Assembly (NCBI RefSeq): GCF_900166625.1
Contig: NZ_LT800499.1
Location: 1-64,000, forward strand
Direction of reading: 5' to 3'
Length of the DNA stretch: 64,000 nucleotides
Source: Halobacillus massiliensis
GTDB taxonomy: Bacteria; Bacillota; Bacilli; Bacillales; Halobacillaceae
The position numbers and the translations under genes are program-made. The notes below the pieces were generated by a model. It ran no database searches. It saw only the letters and a program-made list of their open reading frames with translations, and was not told the DNA's origin. Positions 17,779-32,646 of the stretch are shown in pieces; positions within the stretch are counted from its first letter, which is position 1, and every line of letters starts with the position of its first letter.

Positions 17779-17815
17779 AACCCCCCTTCTCGTTTTGACC
17801 GGAAGGGGGTTTTTG
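17779..17815 (+). terminator. Terminator of dgk-dck
   Basis: CCCCCTTCTCG / CGGAAGGGGG hairpin with a TTTTT tail. Confidence 0.85.
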
Positions 17816-17820
17816 CGTAG

Positions 17821-17850
17821 AAAAAAACCGTTACACATCGTGTAACGGCT
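17821..17850 (-). terminator. Terminator of tRNA-Ser
   Basis: CCGTTACAC-ATC-GTGTAACGG, with the A7 run at 17821 forming the U tract on the minus strand. Confidence 0.85.
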
Positions 17851-17900
17851 TCATGCTCTATAATCTCCAAATTATATGCGCGTTCATTTAAATAATTAAA

Positions 17901-17993
17901 TGGCGGAGGAGGAGGGATTCGAACCCCCGCGGGCCGTGAAGCCCCTGGCGGTTTTCAAGACCGCTCCCTTCAGCCGGACTTGGGTACTCCTCC
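17901..17993 (-). tRNA. tRNA-Ser (anticodon TGA)
   Basis: A 93-nt class II tRNA on the minus strand with a long variable arm, acceptor stem GGAGGAG/CTCCTCC and encoded GCCA end. The anticodon loop around CTTGAAA gives TGA (reads UCA/UCG and other UCN). It has the B. subtilis position between dgk and serS. It is not the tRNA sensed by the serS T-box, which shows a TCC specifier. Confidence 0.97.
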
Positions 17994-18090
17994 GCGTGAC
18001 CGACAATAGATAATATATCATGGGCAGATTCTTCCGTCAATAATTTTGTCGACTTTTTTTGTGATTTTTCTTTGGTCTGCAACACGGAAT

Positions 18091-18469
18091 GTTCCGTTTA
18101 CTGTATTAGGAGGGACGAGGCTGGGAAATAGCTCGCTTTTAAGCGGGGAGCCGGTGAGCTAGCTCGTTGCACTCGCGGATCTCACCTCTGGCTCAATCTC
18201 CCTGCAGGAGTCTCGCCATTTCCCAGTCTCTTTAACTTTTATAGTGAAAACGGAACGCTATGTTTCTAGGAATCTCTTCTACATTTGTCCTCACGTAAGG
18301 GTTCCGTTACTCCTAATAAACGCAAAGGGCCAGGGAAACGGCGAGACTCCTATGGGAGGATAGAACAGGGTGAGATCCCGAAGGCTTTAGCCTGAGGAAG
18401 CTCACCGTTCGCCCATGGAAAGCGAGTTGTTTCCCCTGGCCCGCTTTTCTATATCCAAGTAAACGGAAC
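18091..18469 (+). repeat. Dispersed paired-hairpin element, locus R1
   Basis: Module A (18091-18256) and module B (18301-18469), each bounded by GTTCCGTT and AACGGAAC boxes, separated by a 44-bp linker. A contains GAGGCTGGGAAAT and GAGCTAGCTCG; B contains GGGAAACGGCGAGACTCC and GATCCCGAAGGC. A is homologous to the reverse complement of B. It lies between serS and tRNA-Ser. Confidence 0.92.
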
Positions 18470-18494
18470 AGGAGTCTCCTTTTTTGAGAATTAA

Positions 18495-18620
18495 ATATGA
18501 AAGGATAGAACAGGTGAGATCCCGGAAGGCTTTATAGCCTGAGGAGGCTCACCGTTCGCCCTCGGAAAGCGAGCTGTTTCCCCAAGCCCGGTTACCTAAG
18601 TTAGGGAATGGAATCCTTTT
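18495..18620 (+). repeat. Truncated extra module B, locus R1
   Basis: A third, degenerate copy lacking its 5' arm: it begins AGGATAGAACAGG and keeps GGTGAGATCCCGG, GCTCACCGTTCGCCC and GTTTCCCC. The terminal box is eroded to GGAATGGAATCC. Confidence 0.8.
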
Positions 18621-18634
18621 TATTAAGTATATAT

Positions 18635-18665
18635 AAAAAAGTCCGAGCCTAAGCCCGGACTTTTG
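18635..18665 (-). terminator. Terminator of serS
   Basis: GTCCGAGC / GCCCGGAC hairpin; the A6 run at 18635-18640 gives the U tract on the minus strand, right after the serS stop. Confidence 0.85.
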
Positions 18666-18672
18666 TCAGCGA

Positions 18673-19965
<1,293 letters not shown>

Positions 19966-19969
19966 TTAA

Positions 19970-20225
19970 AAATTAAAAAACTCCCGCCCCCTTATGAAAA
20001 TAAAGGGACGAGAGCTTGGTTATAAATTCCCGCGATACCACCCTGGTTGGAGATACTTATTGATCTCCCGGCTTTACTCATAACGGTGAGAACCGGTCGG
20101 CCTTACTCAACGTTCAGGCAGACAACTCAAGGATGGATTCACTATTTTCTAACGTCAGTTTACACCAGCCACTGACTCTCTTTAGAAAGAAAGAATAGCT
20201 ACTACTTCCTATCATCGTGTTGGCT
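19970..20225 (-). ncRNA. T-box riboswitch (serine) upstream of serS
   Basis: On the minus strand the T-box sequence AGGGTGGTATCGCGG (20030-20044) precedes a terminator hairpin (arms at 19981-19993 and 20003-20014) with a T-rich tail. Stem I contains GTGAATCCATCC, whose TCC (20135-20137) is the likely serine specifier. Uncharged tRNA-Ser(GGA) would stabilise the antiterminator. The 5' end is approximate. Confidence 0.93.
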
Positions 20226-20261
20226 TTTTAGTTCTTGCCAATAAATATAGACGATCTGATG

Positions 20262-20852
20262 TTAAGATGCAAGTGATTTTTTAGACATTTCCACCATTTT
20301 TACGAAATGCTCCGTAATTCGGTGGTCATCAGTAAGCTCAGGATGGAACGAGCAGGCGAGTAAATGTCCCTGCTGAGCAGCTACGATATTTCCTTCATAT
20401 GTCGCAAGCACCTCAGTATTTTCACCTACACCTTCTATATAGGGTGCACGAATAAAGACGGCATTATACTGATCGGCGATTCCTTTAATATCAAGGGGCG
20501 TTTCAAAGCTTTCTCGCTGACGGCCAAAAGCATTGCGGCGGACACGGATATCCATTAAACCTAAGTGCACATCATAAGAGCCATCAATTTCAGATGCCAG
20601 CAGAATCAATCCTGCACATGTACCGAAAATTGGTTTTCCCAGCTTGCCAAATTGATGGAGCGGCTCAAGAAAATTATATTTATCGATTAAACGGCGGATT
20701 GTTGTACTCTCCCCGCCCGGAATGATTAACCCATCGATTTCATCTAACTGTTCCACTCTTTTGACGATAACAGCTTCTGCTCCTGATGCTTCTACAGAAC
20801 GGATATGTTCACGAAAAGCACCTTGAAGTCCTAAAACGCCAATCGTAGTCAT
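20262..20852 (-). CDS. pdxT: Pyridoxal 5'-phosphate synthase glutaminase PdxT
   Basis: A 196-residue class I glutaminase that feeds ammonia to PdxS in the DXP-independent vitamin B6 pathway. The nucleophile Cys79 is in FGTCAGL, the His-Glu pair in SFHPEL near residue 170, and PGGEST at residues 45-50 forms the oxyanion-side loop. It follows pdxS by 79 bp, and twelve of each protein form the synthase complex. Confidence 0.97.
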   Translation of the reverse strand: MTTIGVLGLQGAFREHIRSVEASGAEAVIVKRVEQLDEIDGLIIPGGESTTIRRLIDKYNFLEPLHQFGKLGKPIFGTCAGLILLASEIDGSYDVHLGLMDIRVRRNAFGRQRESFETPLDIKGIADQYNAVFIRAPYIEGVGENTEVLATYEGNIVAAQQGHLLACSFHPELTDDHRITEHFVKMVEMSKKSLAS

Positions 20853-20931
20853 GATGCATTTCTCCTTTTATTTATGCTTGTTGTCTAAACTCAAAGGTGC
20901 TAGCTTAACAGGGCTTTTCCGCTTTTCTGCC

Positions 20932-21816
20932 TTAGTGGCTTCTGTCCTGCATGCGCTGATCTGGAGTGAGGGTGTTCATTTCAAGACCTTTCATAGCTGT
21001 GCCAAGACCTTTGGAAATTTCAGCAATTAATTTATAGTCATCGTAATGTGTTGTTGCTTCAACGATCGCACGGGCAAATTTTGCAGGGTTGTCTGATTTG
21101 AAGATACCAGATCCTACGAATACACCGTCTGCTCCTAATTGCATCATTAGAGAAGCGTCTGATGGTGTGGCGATTCCGCCTGCAGCAAAGTTAACGACCG
21201 GAAGACGTCCTTCTTCACGGATTTCTAATAGAAGATCGAATGGTGCTCCGTTTTCTTTAGCATATACCATTACTTCATCATCAGACATGCTTTGAAGCTG
21301 ACGGATCTGCGATTGAACTTTACGCATATGGCTTACGGCTTCTACGATATTTCCTGTACCAGGCTCTCCTTTTGTACGTAGCATAGAAGCTCCTTCACGA
21401 ATACGGCGTGTCGCTTCTCCAAGGTCACGGCAGCCGCAGACAAATGGAACAGTATAATCATCTTTTTTAATGTGATAGATCTCATCCGCTGGAGTCAGTA
21501 CTTCACTCTCATCGATATAGTCTACTCCCATTGACTCAAGAACACGCGCTTCTGTAATGTGGCCGATACGTGCTTTAGCCATAACTGGAATAGAAACGGC
21601 ATTCATTACTTCTTCAACAATTGTCGGGTCTGCCATACGGGCAACCCCGCCCGCTGCGCGGATATCTGATGGAACACGCTCTAGAGCCATAACGGCTACA
21701 GCGCCTGCTTCCTCTGCGATTTTTGCCTGTTCTGCATTTACGACGTCCATGATTACGCCGCCTTTTTGCATTTCTGCCATACCGCGTTTAACGCGGTCAG
21801 TACCTATTTGAGACAT
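20932..21816 (-). CDS. pdxS: Pyridoxal 5'-phosphate synthase PdxS
   Basis: A 294-residue TIM-barrel synthase that makes PLP from ribose 5-phosphate, glyceraldehyde 3-phosphate and ammonia. Lys81 in VMAKARIGH forms the first covalent intermediate, Asp24 is in VIMDVVN, and the second lysine is in [10 protein letters not shown]. The start [16 protein letters not shown] is typical. It is one of the most conserved proteins in the window. Confidence 0.98.
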   Translation of the reverse strand: MSQIGTDRVKRGMAEMQKGGVIMDVVNAEQAKIAEEAGAVAVMALERVPSDIRAAGGVARMADPTIVEEVMNAVSIPVMAKARIGHITEARVLESMGVDYIDESEVLTPADEIYHIKKDDYTVPFVCGCRDLGEATRRIREGASMLRTKGEPGTGNIVEAVSHMRKVQSQIRQLQSMSDDEVMVYAKENGAPFDLLLEIREEGRLPVVNFAAGGIATPSDASLMMQLGADGVFVGSGIFKSDNPAKFARAIVEATTHYDDYKLIAEISKGLGTAMKGLEMNTLTPDQRMQDRSH

Positions 21817-21936
21817 AAGTGTTTCCTCCCTGGATTGATCTATATTTGGTGTTGCTTTATTTCTATCAGTTATTTCACCTATCTATTGTACCTCATTCAT
21901 GCATTAAATCCTACCATTTGAATTGGATTTTTTATG

Positions 21937-23274
21937 TTAAAACCAGCCGTTTACCATATTTACGGCATTGTTGAAAATATCTCCAAAAAAGTCACCGACA
22001 GCGCCGATCGTGAGCATGAACCAATTGGCTTTTTCGACACCTGAAGTCGTTACCACGTCTACTTCTGTACGAAGGGGCTCACCTGTCTGAAGATCGTCAT
22101 AAGACTGCTCTCCATTGTAAACGAGCTCGGCAGTACCTACTTTTTCACCTTTTTCAAAAGGCGCCTCTAAATTGCCACTTTTATCTAAAGCCTCTTTGGA
22201 TAAATTCACTTTTACTTCATACTGCTTCTCCTCGCCTTTTTTAACAGGGGCTGTAATCGGAGCGGCAGTTTCAAGCTCTACAGAAGATTCCTTTCCTTTT
22301 GAAACCTTTACAGTGGAATTTTGATCCACCTGGTGGCCAGCCGGGAAAAGTTCCTTCTGTTCAAACTGTTCAAACCCGTAATCAAGCAGTTTTTTAGTTT
22401 CTTCAAAGCGAGCTTCTTCACTATTTGTCTTCATTACCACTGAAATTAGACGCTGGCCGTTACGTTCAGCCGTTCCTGTAAAGCAGAAGCCGGCTAAATC
22501 TGTAAAACCTGTTTTTAGTCCATCAAGCCCTTCATAGCCGAAATCTGCTAAATAGCCGGGCATACCTGGAAGCATCCAGTTATAATTATTTATTTCCTTT
22601 CCCCCAAAAGTAAAGGAAGTCATAGAAGAGATTTCTAACGCTTCAGGAAAGTCATTTACAAGATGGTAAGCAAGGATTGCAGCTGAACGAGCAGACAGCA
22701 GGTTAGTCCCGTCAGGATCTGTTCCTTCTGGATGATTCCCGCTTAAATCTTTATTTTCAAGTCCTGTAGCATTGACGAATTGGTAATCCGGCATTCCCAG
22801 CTCTTCCGCTTTTTCATTCATCCTTTTGACGAATTCACCTTCAGACCCGGCTACTAATTCAGCTAAGGCAATCGATGTACCATTGTCAGAATTAATCGCC
22901 ATGGCTTCATATAATTCTCGTACCGTATAATCCTGGTTCTGTGTTAACCCTACCCCGGAAAACGTAGAGTTAGCCGATATGCTATATGGATAATTGCTTA
23001 TTTGAGTCGTATCTTCCCAGGAAATTTCACCTGAATTAATTGCTTCTAATACGAGATACTCTGTCATCATCTTTGCCATACTAGCTGGAGGCAGCGTCAA
23101 ATCAGAATCTTTCTCGTACAAAATTTTGCCTGAATCGGCATCTACTAAGATCGCGGAATCTGCTTTGATATCTACAGTAGCCGCATATGTAGATTCAGGG
23201 CTTCCAAAAACGGTAATCATGCATAAAACCAGGACCATCCCCAGGGCCCACGATGCGCGTAATCTTTCTTTCAA
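21937..23274 (-). CDS. dacA: D-alanyl-D-alanine carboxypeptidase (PBP5)
   Basis: A 445-residue low-molecular-weight penicillin-binding protein that trims the terminal D-Ala of peptidoglycan stems. A signal peptide ends near YAATVD; the active-site motifs are SMAK, SDN and KTG (in DGLKTGFTD). A C-terminal beta domain is followed by an amphipathic anchor ending VNMVNGWF. The start is a TTG; I prefer the second (23274), 9 nt after GGAGG, to the TTG at 23283 that touches the ribosome site. Confidence 0.95.
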   Translation of the reverse strand: MKERLRASWALGMVLVLCMITVFGSPESTYAATVDIKADSAILVDADSGKILYEKDSDLTLPPASMAKMMTEYLVLEAINSGEISWEDTTQISNYPYSISANSTFSGVGLTQNQDYTVRELYEAMAINSDNGTSIALAELVAGSEGEFVKRMNEKAEELGMPDYQFVNATGLENKDLSGNHPEGTDPDGTNLLSARSAAILAYHLVNDFPEALEISSMTSFTFGGKEINNYNWMLPGMPGYLADFGYEGLDGLKTGFTDLAGFCFTGTAERNGQRLISVVMKTNSEEARFEETKKLLDYGFEQFEQKELFPAGHQVDQNSTVKVSKGKESSVELETAAPITAPVKKGEEKQYEVKVNLSKEALDKSGNLEAPFEKGEKVGTAELVYNGEQSYDDLQTGEPLRTEVDVVTTSGVEKANWFMLTIGAVGDFFGDIFNNAVNMVNGWF

Positions 23275-23331
23275 ATCTCTCAACCTCCATGGAAAATAGT
23301 ATGCATCTTTGTTATTTTACCATATGACTTC

Positions 23332-23365
23332 ATAAAAAAATAGACAGGGAAAAGTCCCTGTCTAT
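23332..23365 (-). terminator. Terminator of guaB
   Basis: ATAGACAGGGA / TCCCTGTCTAT hairpin with an A7 run that gives a U tract on the minus strand. Confidence 0.88.
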
Positions 23366-23380
23366 GTTTATTTTTCCGGG

Positions 23381-24877
<1,497 letters not shown>

Positions 24878-25015
24878 TTAAATATGGGTAAAGTAAGTGG
24901 GTAATGGTTTTATCAATTTTTCTTATTGTTATTTACAATACGACAATGATCTGCCTTTTTCAAGAACAAAAAACATCTTCCTCGTTGTAAAAAATAGGAA
25001 AGGAGTCCTGTGTAA

Positions 25016-25726
25016 ATGAACGAAAGAGATGCTTTCCTAACATACTTAAATGCTGTTTCCCATGCTCGGAATTATCTCCACTCCCGTTATGAGCGAATTC
25101 AGGCAGACGATGCTAAGACCTTAGCCTACCAAAATGTCGAGCGATTTATGTATGGACTCAGACTTGGCGAAGAATATTTTGTAGCCGCCGAGCAGACGCC
25201 CTTAAGCGTTCAGCCGCTTCTTTACTATTACAGTCTGACCCATTTTTTAAAAAGCTGTATTTTAACAATCGATCCTACTTATCCTTCTTCTGTAAAAGTA
25301 CTGGCCCACGGGCTTTCTACCCGTAAACGTAAAAAGCAGCATTATCGATTTTTAGAAGACGAAATTCGAATTCAGCCTCATGGGCTGTTTCCTTATGCTT
25401 CAAAGTGTCTCTTTCGCAAGAATGAGCTTCCGACAAAAGTTTCGATGAGTGAGTTGTTAGAACCGCTGCCTTTTATGAAGCCGATTTTTCAGTATAAATC
25501 AATGGCTGTTGAGAAGAGTACGGAAATTCTGCCTAAGTTAATGGCTGAGTTTGCGATTCTTTATAATTTGAGTATGCTTGTGCGCTATGAAGATGAGTGG
25601 TGGGGAGAGATGGAACAGCTTCGCGACAGGGAAGACTATGTCTTTATTAAATACTATCTTGAAAAAATGCCGGAGGAGATTCCTCAGCTTATTTCTTCCT
25701 GGCTGTATGAGCATGTAATTGATTAG
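25016..25726 (+). CDS. yaaC: YaaC-like protein
   Basis: A 236-residue protein related to B. subtilis YaaC, recognisable by PLSVQPLLYYYSLTHFLKSCILTIDP and VLAHGLSTRKRKKQ. It is divergent from guaB as in B. subtilis. Predicted soluble and helical; function unknown. About 80 residues shorter than many family members. Confidence 0.85.
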   Translation: MNERDAFLTYLNAVSHARNYLHSRYERIQADDAKTLAYQNVERFMYGLRLGEEYFVAAEQTPLSVQPLLYYYSLTHFLKSCILTIDPTYPSSVKVLAHGLSTRKRKKQHYRFLEDEIRIQPHGLFPYASKCLFRKNELPTKVSMSELLEPLPFMKPIFQYKSMAVEKSTEILPKLMAEFAILYNLSMLVRYEDEWWGEMEQLRDREDYVFIKYYLEKMPEEIPQLISSWLYEHVID

Positions 25727-25784
25727 GAGTTACCTTGCTATTCCATATTGAATAACGAAAGAACTGTTCGTAAGAGAATAAGAC

Positions 25785-26168
25785 TGTTCTGTTTCCTGTA
25801 TAAAGAGGAAAGAGGCTGGGAAATGACTCGCTTTCCGCGGGGAGCCGATGAGCTAGCTCGTTACACTCGCGGATCTCATCTTGGCTCTATCTCCCTGCAG
25901 GAGTCTCGCCATTTCCCACCCTCTTTACCATTTGTTATAAACAGAACGCTGTAGTTTCAGTAATCTCTCTTAAGGAAATAGTCTTTTCTTACTCAGCGTT
26001 CCGTTACTCCTAATAATCTCAAAGGGCCGGGGGAAACGGCGAGACTCCTATGGGAGAGAAGAACAGGGTGAGATCCTGGAGGGCTTAAAGCCCGAGGAAG
26101 CTCACCATTCGCCCATGGAAAGCTAGTCTTTCCCCAGGCCCGGCTCCCTATCCTAAAGTAAACGGAAC
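25785..26168 (+). repeat. Dispersed paired-hairpin element, locus R2
   Basis: Module A (25785-25947) and module B (25998-26168) in the same arrangement as R1, with a 50-bp linker. The module B apical hairpin is GGGCTTAAAGCCC. It fills the gap between convergent yaaC and gyrA, where B. subtilis has the rrnO operon. Confidence 0.92.
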
Positions 26169-26208
26169 ACCGCTTCTCTTCACAAAGCACCCCAAAGGAA
26201 TTAAACAA

Positions 26209-26247
26209 CAAAAAGCCGCTCTCCTTTTAAATTAGAGAGCGGCTTAA
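26209..26247 (-). terminator. Terminator of gyrA
   Basis: AAGCCGCTCTC / GAGAGCGGCTT hairpin followed by TTTGTTGTT on the minus strand. Confidence 0.85.
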
Positions 26248-26250
26248 TAA

Positions 26251-28797
26251 TTATTCTTCTTCGTTATTTAAATCGTCAGCGCTATCTGCTTCTGTGGAAA
26301 CAGAACCTTCATTCGAAGATTCGGCAGCTTCGATGGCTTCTTCAATGATCTCTTCTTCTTCTTTTTCAGATTCGATCCGTGCCACGGTTGCTACTTCTTC
26401 ATCTTCCTGAAGACGAATTAATCGTACCCCTTGCGTATTTCGTCCTGTTTCAGAAATGGTTTCTACAGGCATCCGAATCAGCACTCCATGTGCGGTAATG
26501 ATCATGGCGTCTTCTTCGCCGGTAACGGCTTTTGTGGCAACTACATGCCCATTTTTCTCTGTGAGGTTACAAGTAATAATCCCTTTACCGCCCCGGTTAG
26601 TCAGGCGATAGTCCTCAGCAGGCGTCCGCTTTCCGAAGCCTTTGCTCGTAACGGTAAGCACCTGAAGATTGTCATCAATAATTTCCATGGAAACGACTTT
26701 ATCATCAGAGCGAAGGGAGATCCCTTTCACCCCGGCAGCTGTACGTCCCATCTTACGAATCTGGGACTCGTTAAAGCGAATAACGTATCCATTTTTCGTA
26801 CCGATCATTATATCCTGTTCGCCATCTGTCAGCTTAACAGAAATCAGTTCATCATCTTCACGAAGACCAAGGGCAATAAGTCCGCCGCGGCGAATGTTTG
26901 CGAACTGTGAAATGCTTGTCCGCTTCGTGATACCGTTTCGAGTCGTAAACACGAAGTACCAGTCATCTGCGAATTCTTCCACAGCAATTACAGCATTGAT
27001 CCATTCATCACGATCGATCTCCAGCATATTAATGATCGGGATACCCTTCGCTGTCCGGCTGAACTCGGGCACTTCATAGCCTTTAGCTTTATAGACTTTC
27101 CCTTTGTTAGAAAAGAACAGCAGGGTGTTATGAGTAGACGTGGACAATAAATGTTCTACGAAGTCTTCTTCATGTGTGCCCATTCCCTGCACGCCTCGTC
27201 CGCCTCTTCGCTGAGAACGGTACGTCGTGGCGGGCAGACGCTTAATATAGCCCTGGTGAGTCAGTGTAACGATAACTGTTTCTTCCGGAATTAAATCTTC
27301 ATCCTCAATGAAATCAGTGCCGCCGAGGACAATCTCTGTACGGCGTTCGTCGTTATACTGTTCTTTCACTTCCAGAAGTTCTTCACGAATAATTTCAAGA
27401 ACTTTCTCTTCATCTGCTAAAATCGCTTTTAATTCAGCAATCAGCTTCACTAAGTCCTGGTATTCTTCTTCAATTTTTTCCCGCTCTAAGCCTGTTAAGC
27501 GCTGCAGACGCATATCAAGAATGGCCTGTGCCTGCTTATCGGAAAGACCGAAACGCTCGATAAGGCCGTTGCGGGCAATTTCTGTAGTCTGGGAACCGCG
27601 AATGAGTTGAATGACTTCATCCAGATGGTCTAAAGCAATACGCAGCCCTTCTAAAATGTGGGCTCTTGCTTCCGCTTTTCGAAGCTCATAGGCCGTACGG
27701 CGTTTAATGACCACTTTTTGGTGTTCCAGGTAGTATTCAAGACACTGCTTTAAGTTCAGAACTTTAGGCTGGCCATCAACTAATGCCAGCATATTGATAC
27801 CAAACGTTGTCTGTAATGCCGTCATTTTATAGAGATTGTTTAACAGTACGTTAGGGTTTGCATCGCGGCGGAGTTCAATAACGACACGCATTCCGTTACG
27901 GTCGGATTCATCTCTTAGATCTGTAATGCCGTCGATTTTCTTATCACGGGCCAATTCAGCTATTTTTTCAACGAGACGGGCTTTGTTCACCTGATAAGGA
28001 AGCTCTGTCACAATCAAAGTAGATTTTCCGTTGGCATGCTCTTCGATGTCAACTTTGGCCCTGATGGTAATAGATCCTTTCCCAGTTTCATAGGCTTTTC
28101 TAATACCGCTTAGTCCGAGAATCTGCCCGTGAGTTGGGAAGTCAGGTCCATAAATATATTCTTCCATCAATTCCTGGATCGTAATGTCTGGATTCTTACT
28201 AACAGCAAGAACTCCATCGATAACTTCTCCAAGCTGATGAGGAGGAATATTTGTCGCCATACCTACAGCGATTCCTGCACCTCCATTTACAAGAAGGTTA
28301 GGGAATCTCGATGGAAGAACGAGCGGTTCTTTTTCCGTACCATCGTAGTTATCGCCATAATCTATCGTGTCTTTGTTGATATCACGCAGGATTTCCATGG
28401 AAATCTTGGACATGCGGGCTTCTGTATAACGCATGGCTGCTGCGGAGTCTCCATCGACAGAACCAAAGTTTCCGTGACCATCGACAAGCATGTAGCGATA
28501 AGCAAAATTCTGAGCCATCCGAACCATCGTATCGTAAACGGCAGAATCACCGTGCGGGTGATACTTACCGATAACTTCCCCAACGATACGTGCGGATTTT
28601 TTATAAGCTTTATCAGAGTGCATGCCTAAGTCGTGCATGGCATATAATATTCGCCGGTGTACCGGTTTTAAACCATCTCGTACATCTGGAAGTGCACGAG
28701 CGACGATTACACTCATCGCATAATCTAGAAAGGAAGTTCTCATCTCATTGCTTATATTGACTTCCTCTACGCGAGGGCGTTCAGGTTGATCAACCAT
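26251..28797 (-). CDS. gyrA: DNA gyrase subunit A
   Basis: An 848-residue type II topoisomerase subunit. The catalytic Tyr124 is in AMRYTEARM. The quinolone-resistance region [12 protein letters not shown] has the wild-type Ser85 and Asp89. The C-terminal beta-pinwheel shows the GyrA-box-like QRRGGRG, and the end is a long acidic tail rich in Glu and Ser. It follows gyrB by 37 bp, in the standard gyrBA operon. Confidence 0.99.
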   Translation of the reverse strand: MVDQPERPRVEEVNISNEMRTSFLDYAMSVIVARALPDVRDGLKPVHRRILYAMHDLGMHSDKAYKKSARIVGEVIGKYHPHGDSAVYDTMVRMAQNFAYRYMLVDGHGNFGSVDGDSAAAMRYTEARMSKISMEILRDINKDTIDYGDNYDGTEKEPLVLPSRFPNLLVNGGAGIAVGMATNIPPHQLGEVIDGVLAVSKNPDITIQELMEEYIYGPDFPTHGQILGLSGIRKAYETGKGSITIRAKVDIEEHANGKSTLIVTELPYQVNKARLVEKIAELARDKKIDGITDLRDESDRNGMRVVIELRRDANPNVLLNNLYKMTALQTTFGINMLALVDGQPKVLNLKQCLEYYLEHQKVVIKRRTAYELRKAEARAHILEGLRIALDHLDEVIQLIRGSQTTEIARNGLIERFGLSDKQAQAILDMRLQRLTGLEREKIEEEYQDLVKLIAELKAILADEEKVLEIIREELLEVKEQYNDERRTEIVLGGTDFIEDEDLIPEETVIVTLTHQGYIKRLPATTYRSQRRGGRGVQGMGTHEEDFVEHLLSTSTHNTLLFFSNKGKVYKAKGYEVPEFSRTAKGIPIINMLEIDRDEWINAVIAVEEFADDWYFVFTTRNGITKRTSISQFANIRRGGLIALGLREDDELISVKLTDGEQDIMIGTKNGYVIRFNESQIRKMGRTAAGVKGISLRSDDKVVSMEIIDDNLQVLTVTSKGFGKRTPAEDYRLTNRGGKGIITCNLTEKNGHVVATKAVTGEEDAMIITAHGVLIRMPVETISETGRNTQGVRLIRLQEDEEVATVARIESEKEEEEIIEEAIEAAESSNEGSVSTEADSADDLNNEEE

Positions 28798-28834
28798 TCC
28801 AATTACCTCCTAGTTACCAGTTCGCTTCTATTTC

Positions 28835-30763
<1,929 letters not shown>

Positions 30764-30789
30764 TCACCTACATTTCTAAAGGATATAAA

Positions 30790-31074
30790 TTATTGCTCCA
30801 AATCCTCTGTATAATCTTCTAATCTATTTAAAGTCGAAATCATATTCGCCCGTTTTTTCAAAGTGTAGACCGATAAAGGACTAAAATAAATATAATCTTT
30901 AGTAATGACAATTGCTTTTGGTTCATGCTCTTGAGCTTCCACGACTTTTTTGTTTTTGCGCTGGTTAAAAATCATCTCCTCAATTATCGAAGAAGAACTT
31001 AACAGCGTATGATCAATAATACTTACTACATCCTTGGAATGGATGACATGGTCATCTCCAATGTGTATAAACAA
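30790..31074 (-). CDS. remB: RemB/YaaB extracellular-matrix regulator
   Basis: A 94-residue DUF370-type protein between recF and gyrB, the locus of B. subtilis remB (yaaB), which helps activate biofilm-matrix genes. It starts MFIHIGDDHVIHSKDVV and contains IVITKDYIYFSPLS. Assignment rests on size, motif and synteny. Confidence 0.9.
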   Translation of the reverse strand: MFIHIGDDHVIHSKDVVSIIDHTLLSSSSIIEEMIFNQRKNKKVVEAQEHEPKAIVITKDYIYFSPLSVYTLKKRANMISTLNRLEDYTEDLEQ

Positions 31075-31083
31075 CTTGCCACC

Positions 31084-32202
31084 TCATTTCTGGACATCAA
31101 TTGCGCCGTCCGTAACGTGAAAAATCTCGGCTTCTTTAAGGGCTTCGTGCTCAATGCCTTCAATACTCGTTGTGGAGACAAATGTCTGCACTTTCCCCTG
31201 AATGGTGTGAAGCAGATGGGATTGGCGATAGTCATCAAGCTCACTGAGTACATCATCCAATAGTAAAATCGGGTACTCCCCAACTTCACTGTGAATCAAT
31301 TCTATTTCAGCAAGTTTTAAAGAAAGGGCCGTCGTACGCTGCTGGCCCTGTGATCCGTAGGTTTGAACGTCCTTCCCATTGACGAAAAAAACTAAATCAT
31401 CTCGGTGCGGACCGGCAAGCGTTGTACCTCTTTCCACTTCTTTTGACTCGATTTCACGAAACTTTTCTTCAAAGCTTGTTCTTATTGTTTCCAAATCCAT
31501 TTCCTCTGATACTTTGACACTAGCATCATAGGCAATTTCCAAGTCCTCAAGATTACGGCTGATTCCTTTATGGATGGGGGCAGCCCATGATCTGAGCAGG
31601 CGAAGAAACTTAAAGCGCCGTTCTACAATCGTTACAGCATGCTCAATCAGCTGGTCTGTCAATACATAGAGCATCGTTCGATCAGCTTTCGGTTTGCGCT
31701 GCAGCTCTTTTAATAAGTGATTTCTCTGCTTTAGAACCTTTTGAAATTGACCTAAATGGTAGATATAGCGAGGCTGTATCTGGCCGATTTCCATATCAAT
31801 AAACCGACGACGCACCTGAGGACTGCCTTTTACCAGGTTCAAATCCTCAGGTGCAAACATGACGACATTAAGCGCGCCGATATAGTCGCTTAGTCTTTTT
31901 TGCTCTATATGATTGAGCTTCGCCTTCTTCCCTTTTTTTGAAAATACAATTTCCAAAGGGAATTTGCGATTACGCTTAAACACACTACCTTTTATTTTAG
32001 CATACTCTGCGTCCCATTGAATGAGTTCTTTATCACGGGGGGTTCGATGGGATCGGGTAAAAGCCAGTGCGTAGATGGCTTCCATTAAATTGGTCTTACC
32101 CTGGGCATTTTCACCAATAATAACGTTAATGGTATGGTCAAATGTTAATGAGAGTTGGTCATAGTTGCGATATGACCTTAACGACAGCTCTTGAATGTGC
32201 AT
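31084..32202 (-). CDS. recF: DNA replication and repair protein RecF
   Basis: A 372-residue SMC-like ATPase that marks gaps for RecOR-mediated RecA loading. Walker [10 protein letters not shown] is at residues 30-38, the signature [17 protein letters not shown] and Walker [14 protein letters not shown] are near the C-terminus. It lies 18 bp after yaaA and 9 bp before remB in the dnaA-dnaN-yaaA-recF order. Confidence 0.98.
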   Translation of the reverse strand: MHIQELSLRSYRNYDQLSLTFDHTINVIIGENAQGKTNLMEAIYALAFTRSHRTPRDKELIQWDAEYAKIKGSVFKRNRKFPLEIVFSKKGKKAKLNHIEQKRLSDYIGALNVVMFAPEDLNLVKGSPQVRRRFIDMEIGQIQPRYIYHLGQFQKVLKQRNHLLKELQRKPKADRTMLYVLTDQLIEHAVTIVERRFKFLRLLRSWAAPIHKGISRNLEDLEIAYDASVKVSEEMDLETIRTSFEEKFREIESKEVERGTTLAGPHRDDLVFFVNGKDVQTYGSQGQQRTTALSLKLAEIELIHSEVGEYPILLLDDVLSELDDYRQSHLLHTIQGKVQTFVSTTSIEGIEHEALKEAEIFHVTDGAIDVQK

Positions 32203-32220
32203 AGTATTTGAAGAAGCCGC

Positions 32221-32442
32221 CTATTCTTCACGTACGACTTCAAAAACTCCAAACTCAGGAATTTCTACGACATCTCCCAGGTAAAGCTTTCGTCCACGTC
32301 TCTGCTCCCGCTCACCATTTACGTAAACATCAAATTCAGCTAAGAAAACTTTCACCATACCGCCGGACTCTACGACATTGCTTAATTTTAAAAATTGTCC
32401 AAGCGGAATGTATTCAGTATTTATTTCAATACGTTCACTCAT
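32221..32442 (-). CDS. yaaA: S4-domain RNA-binding protein YaaA
   Basis: A 73-residue single S4-like domain. The pattern IPLGQFLKLSNVVESGG, then VKVFLAEFDVYVNGEREQRRGRKLYLGD, is the S4 RNA-binding signature. In B. subtilis YaaA is implicated in late 50S subunit assembly. It is positioned between dnaN and recF. Confidence 0.93.
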   Translation of the reverse strand: MSERIEINTEYIPLGQFLKLSNVVESGGMVKVFLAEFDVYVNGEREQRRGRKLYLGDVVEIPEFGVFEVVREE

Positions 32443-32565
32443 AAATTCACCCTATTTTTCATGGTTTGTCTTATCTCTCTATTTTACTAAAGATATCGCT
32501 TTAAGGAAAGCAAACCAAAGAATATAACATAAATCGGTAATAATGTATGCATTTTCTCTACAAAA

Positions 32566-32607
32566 AGAAAAAAACCGCCATGATTTTCGATCATAACGGC
32601 TTTTTAA
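32566..32607 (-). terminator. Terminator after dnaN
   Basis: GCCGTTATGAT / ATCATGGCGGT on the minus strand followed by TTTTTTTC, 40 bp after the dnaN stop, separating dnaAN from yaaA-recF-remB-gyrBA. Confidence 0.85.
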
Positions 32608-32646
32608 ATTGTTTTCATACTATCAGCTTTTTAATCGCTGGTGAAA

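Noticed and set aside
17888-18085. A 65-codon minus-strand ORF
   Set aside because: It spans tRNA-Ser and has no independent support.
28129-28629. A 166-codon plus-strand ORF
   Set aside because: Antisense to the most conserved part of gyrA.
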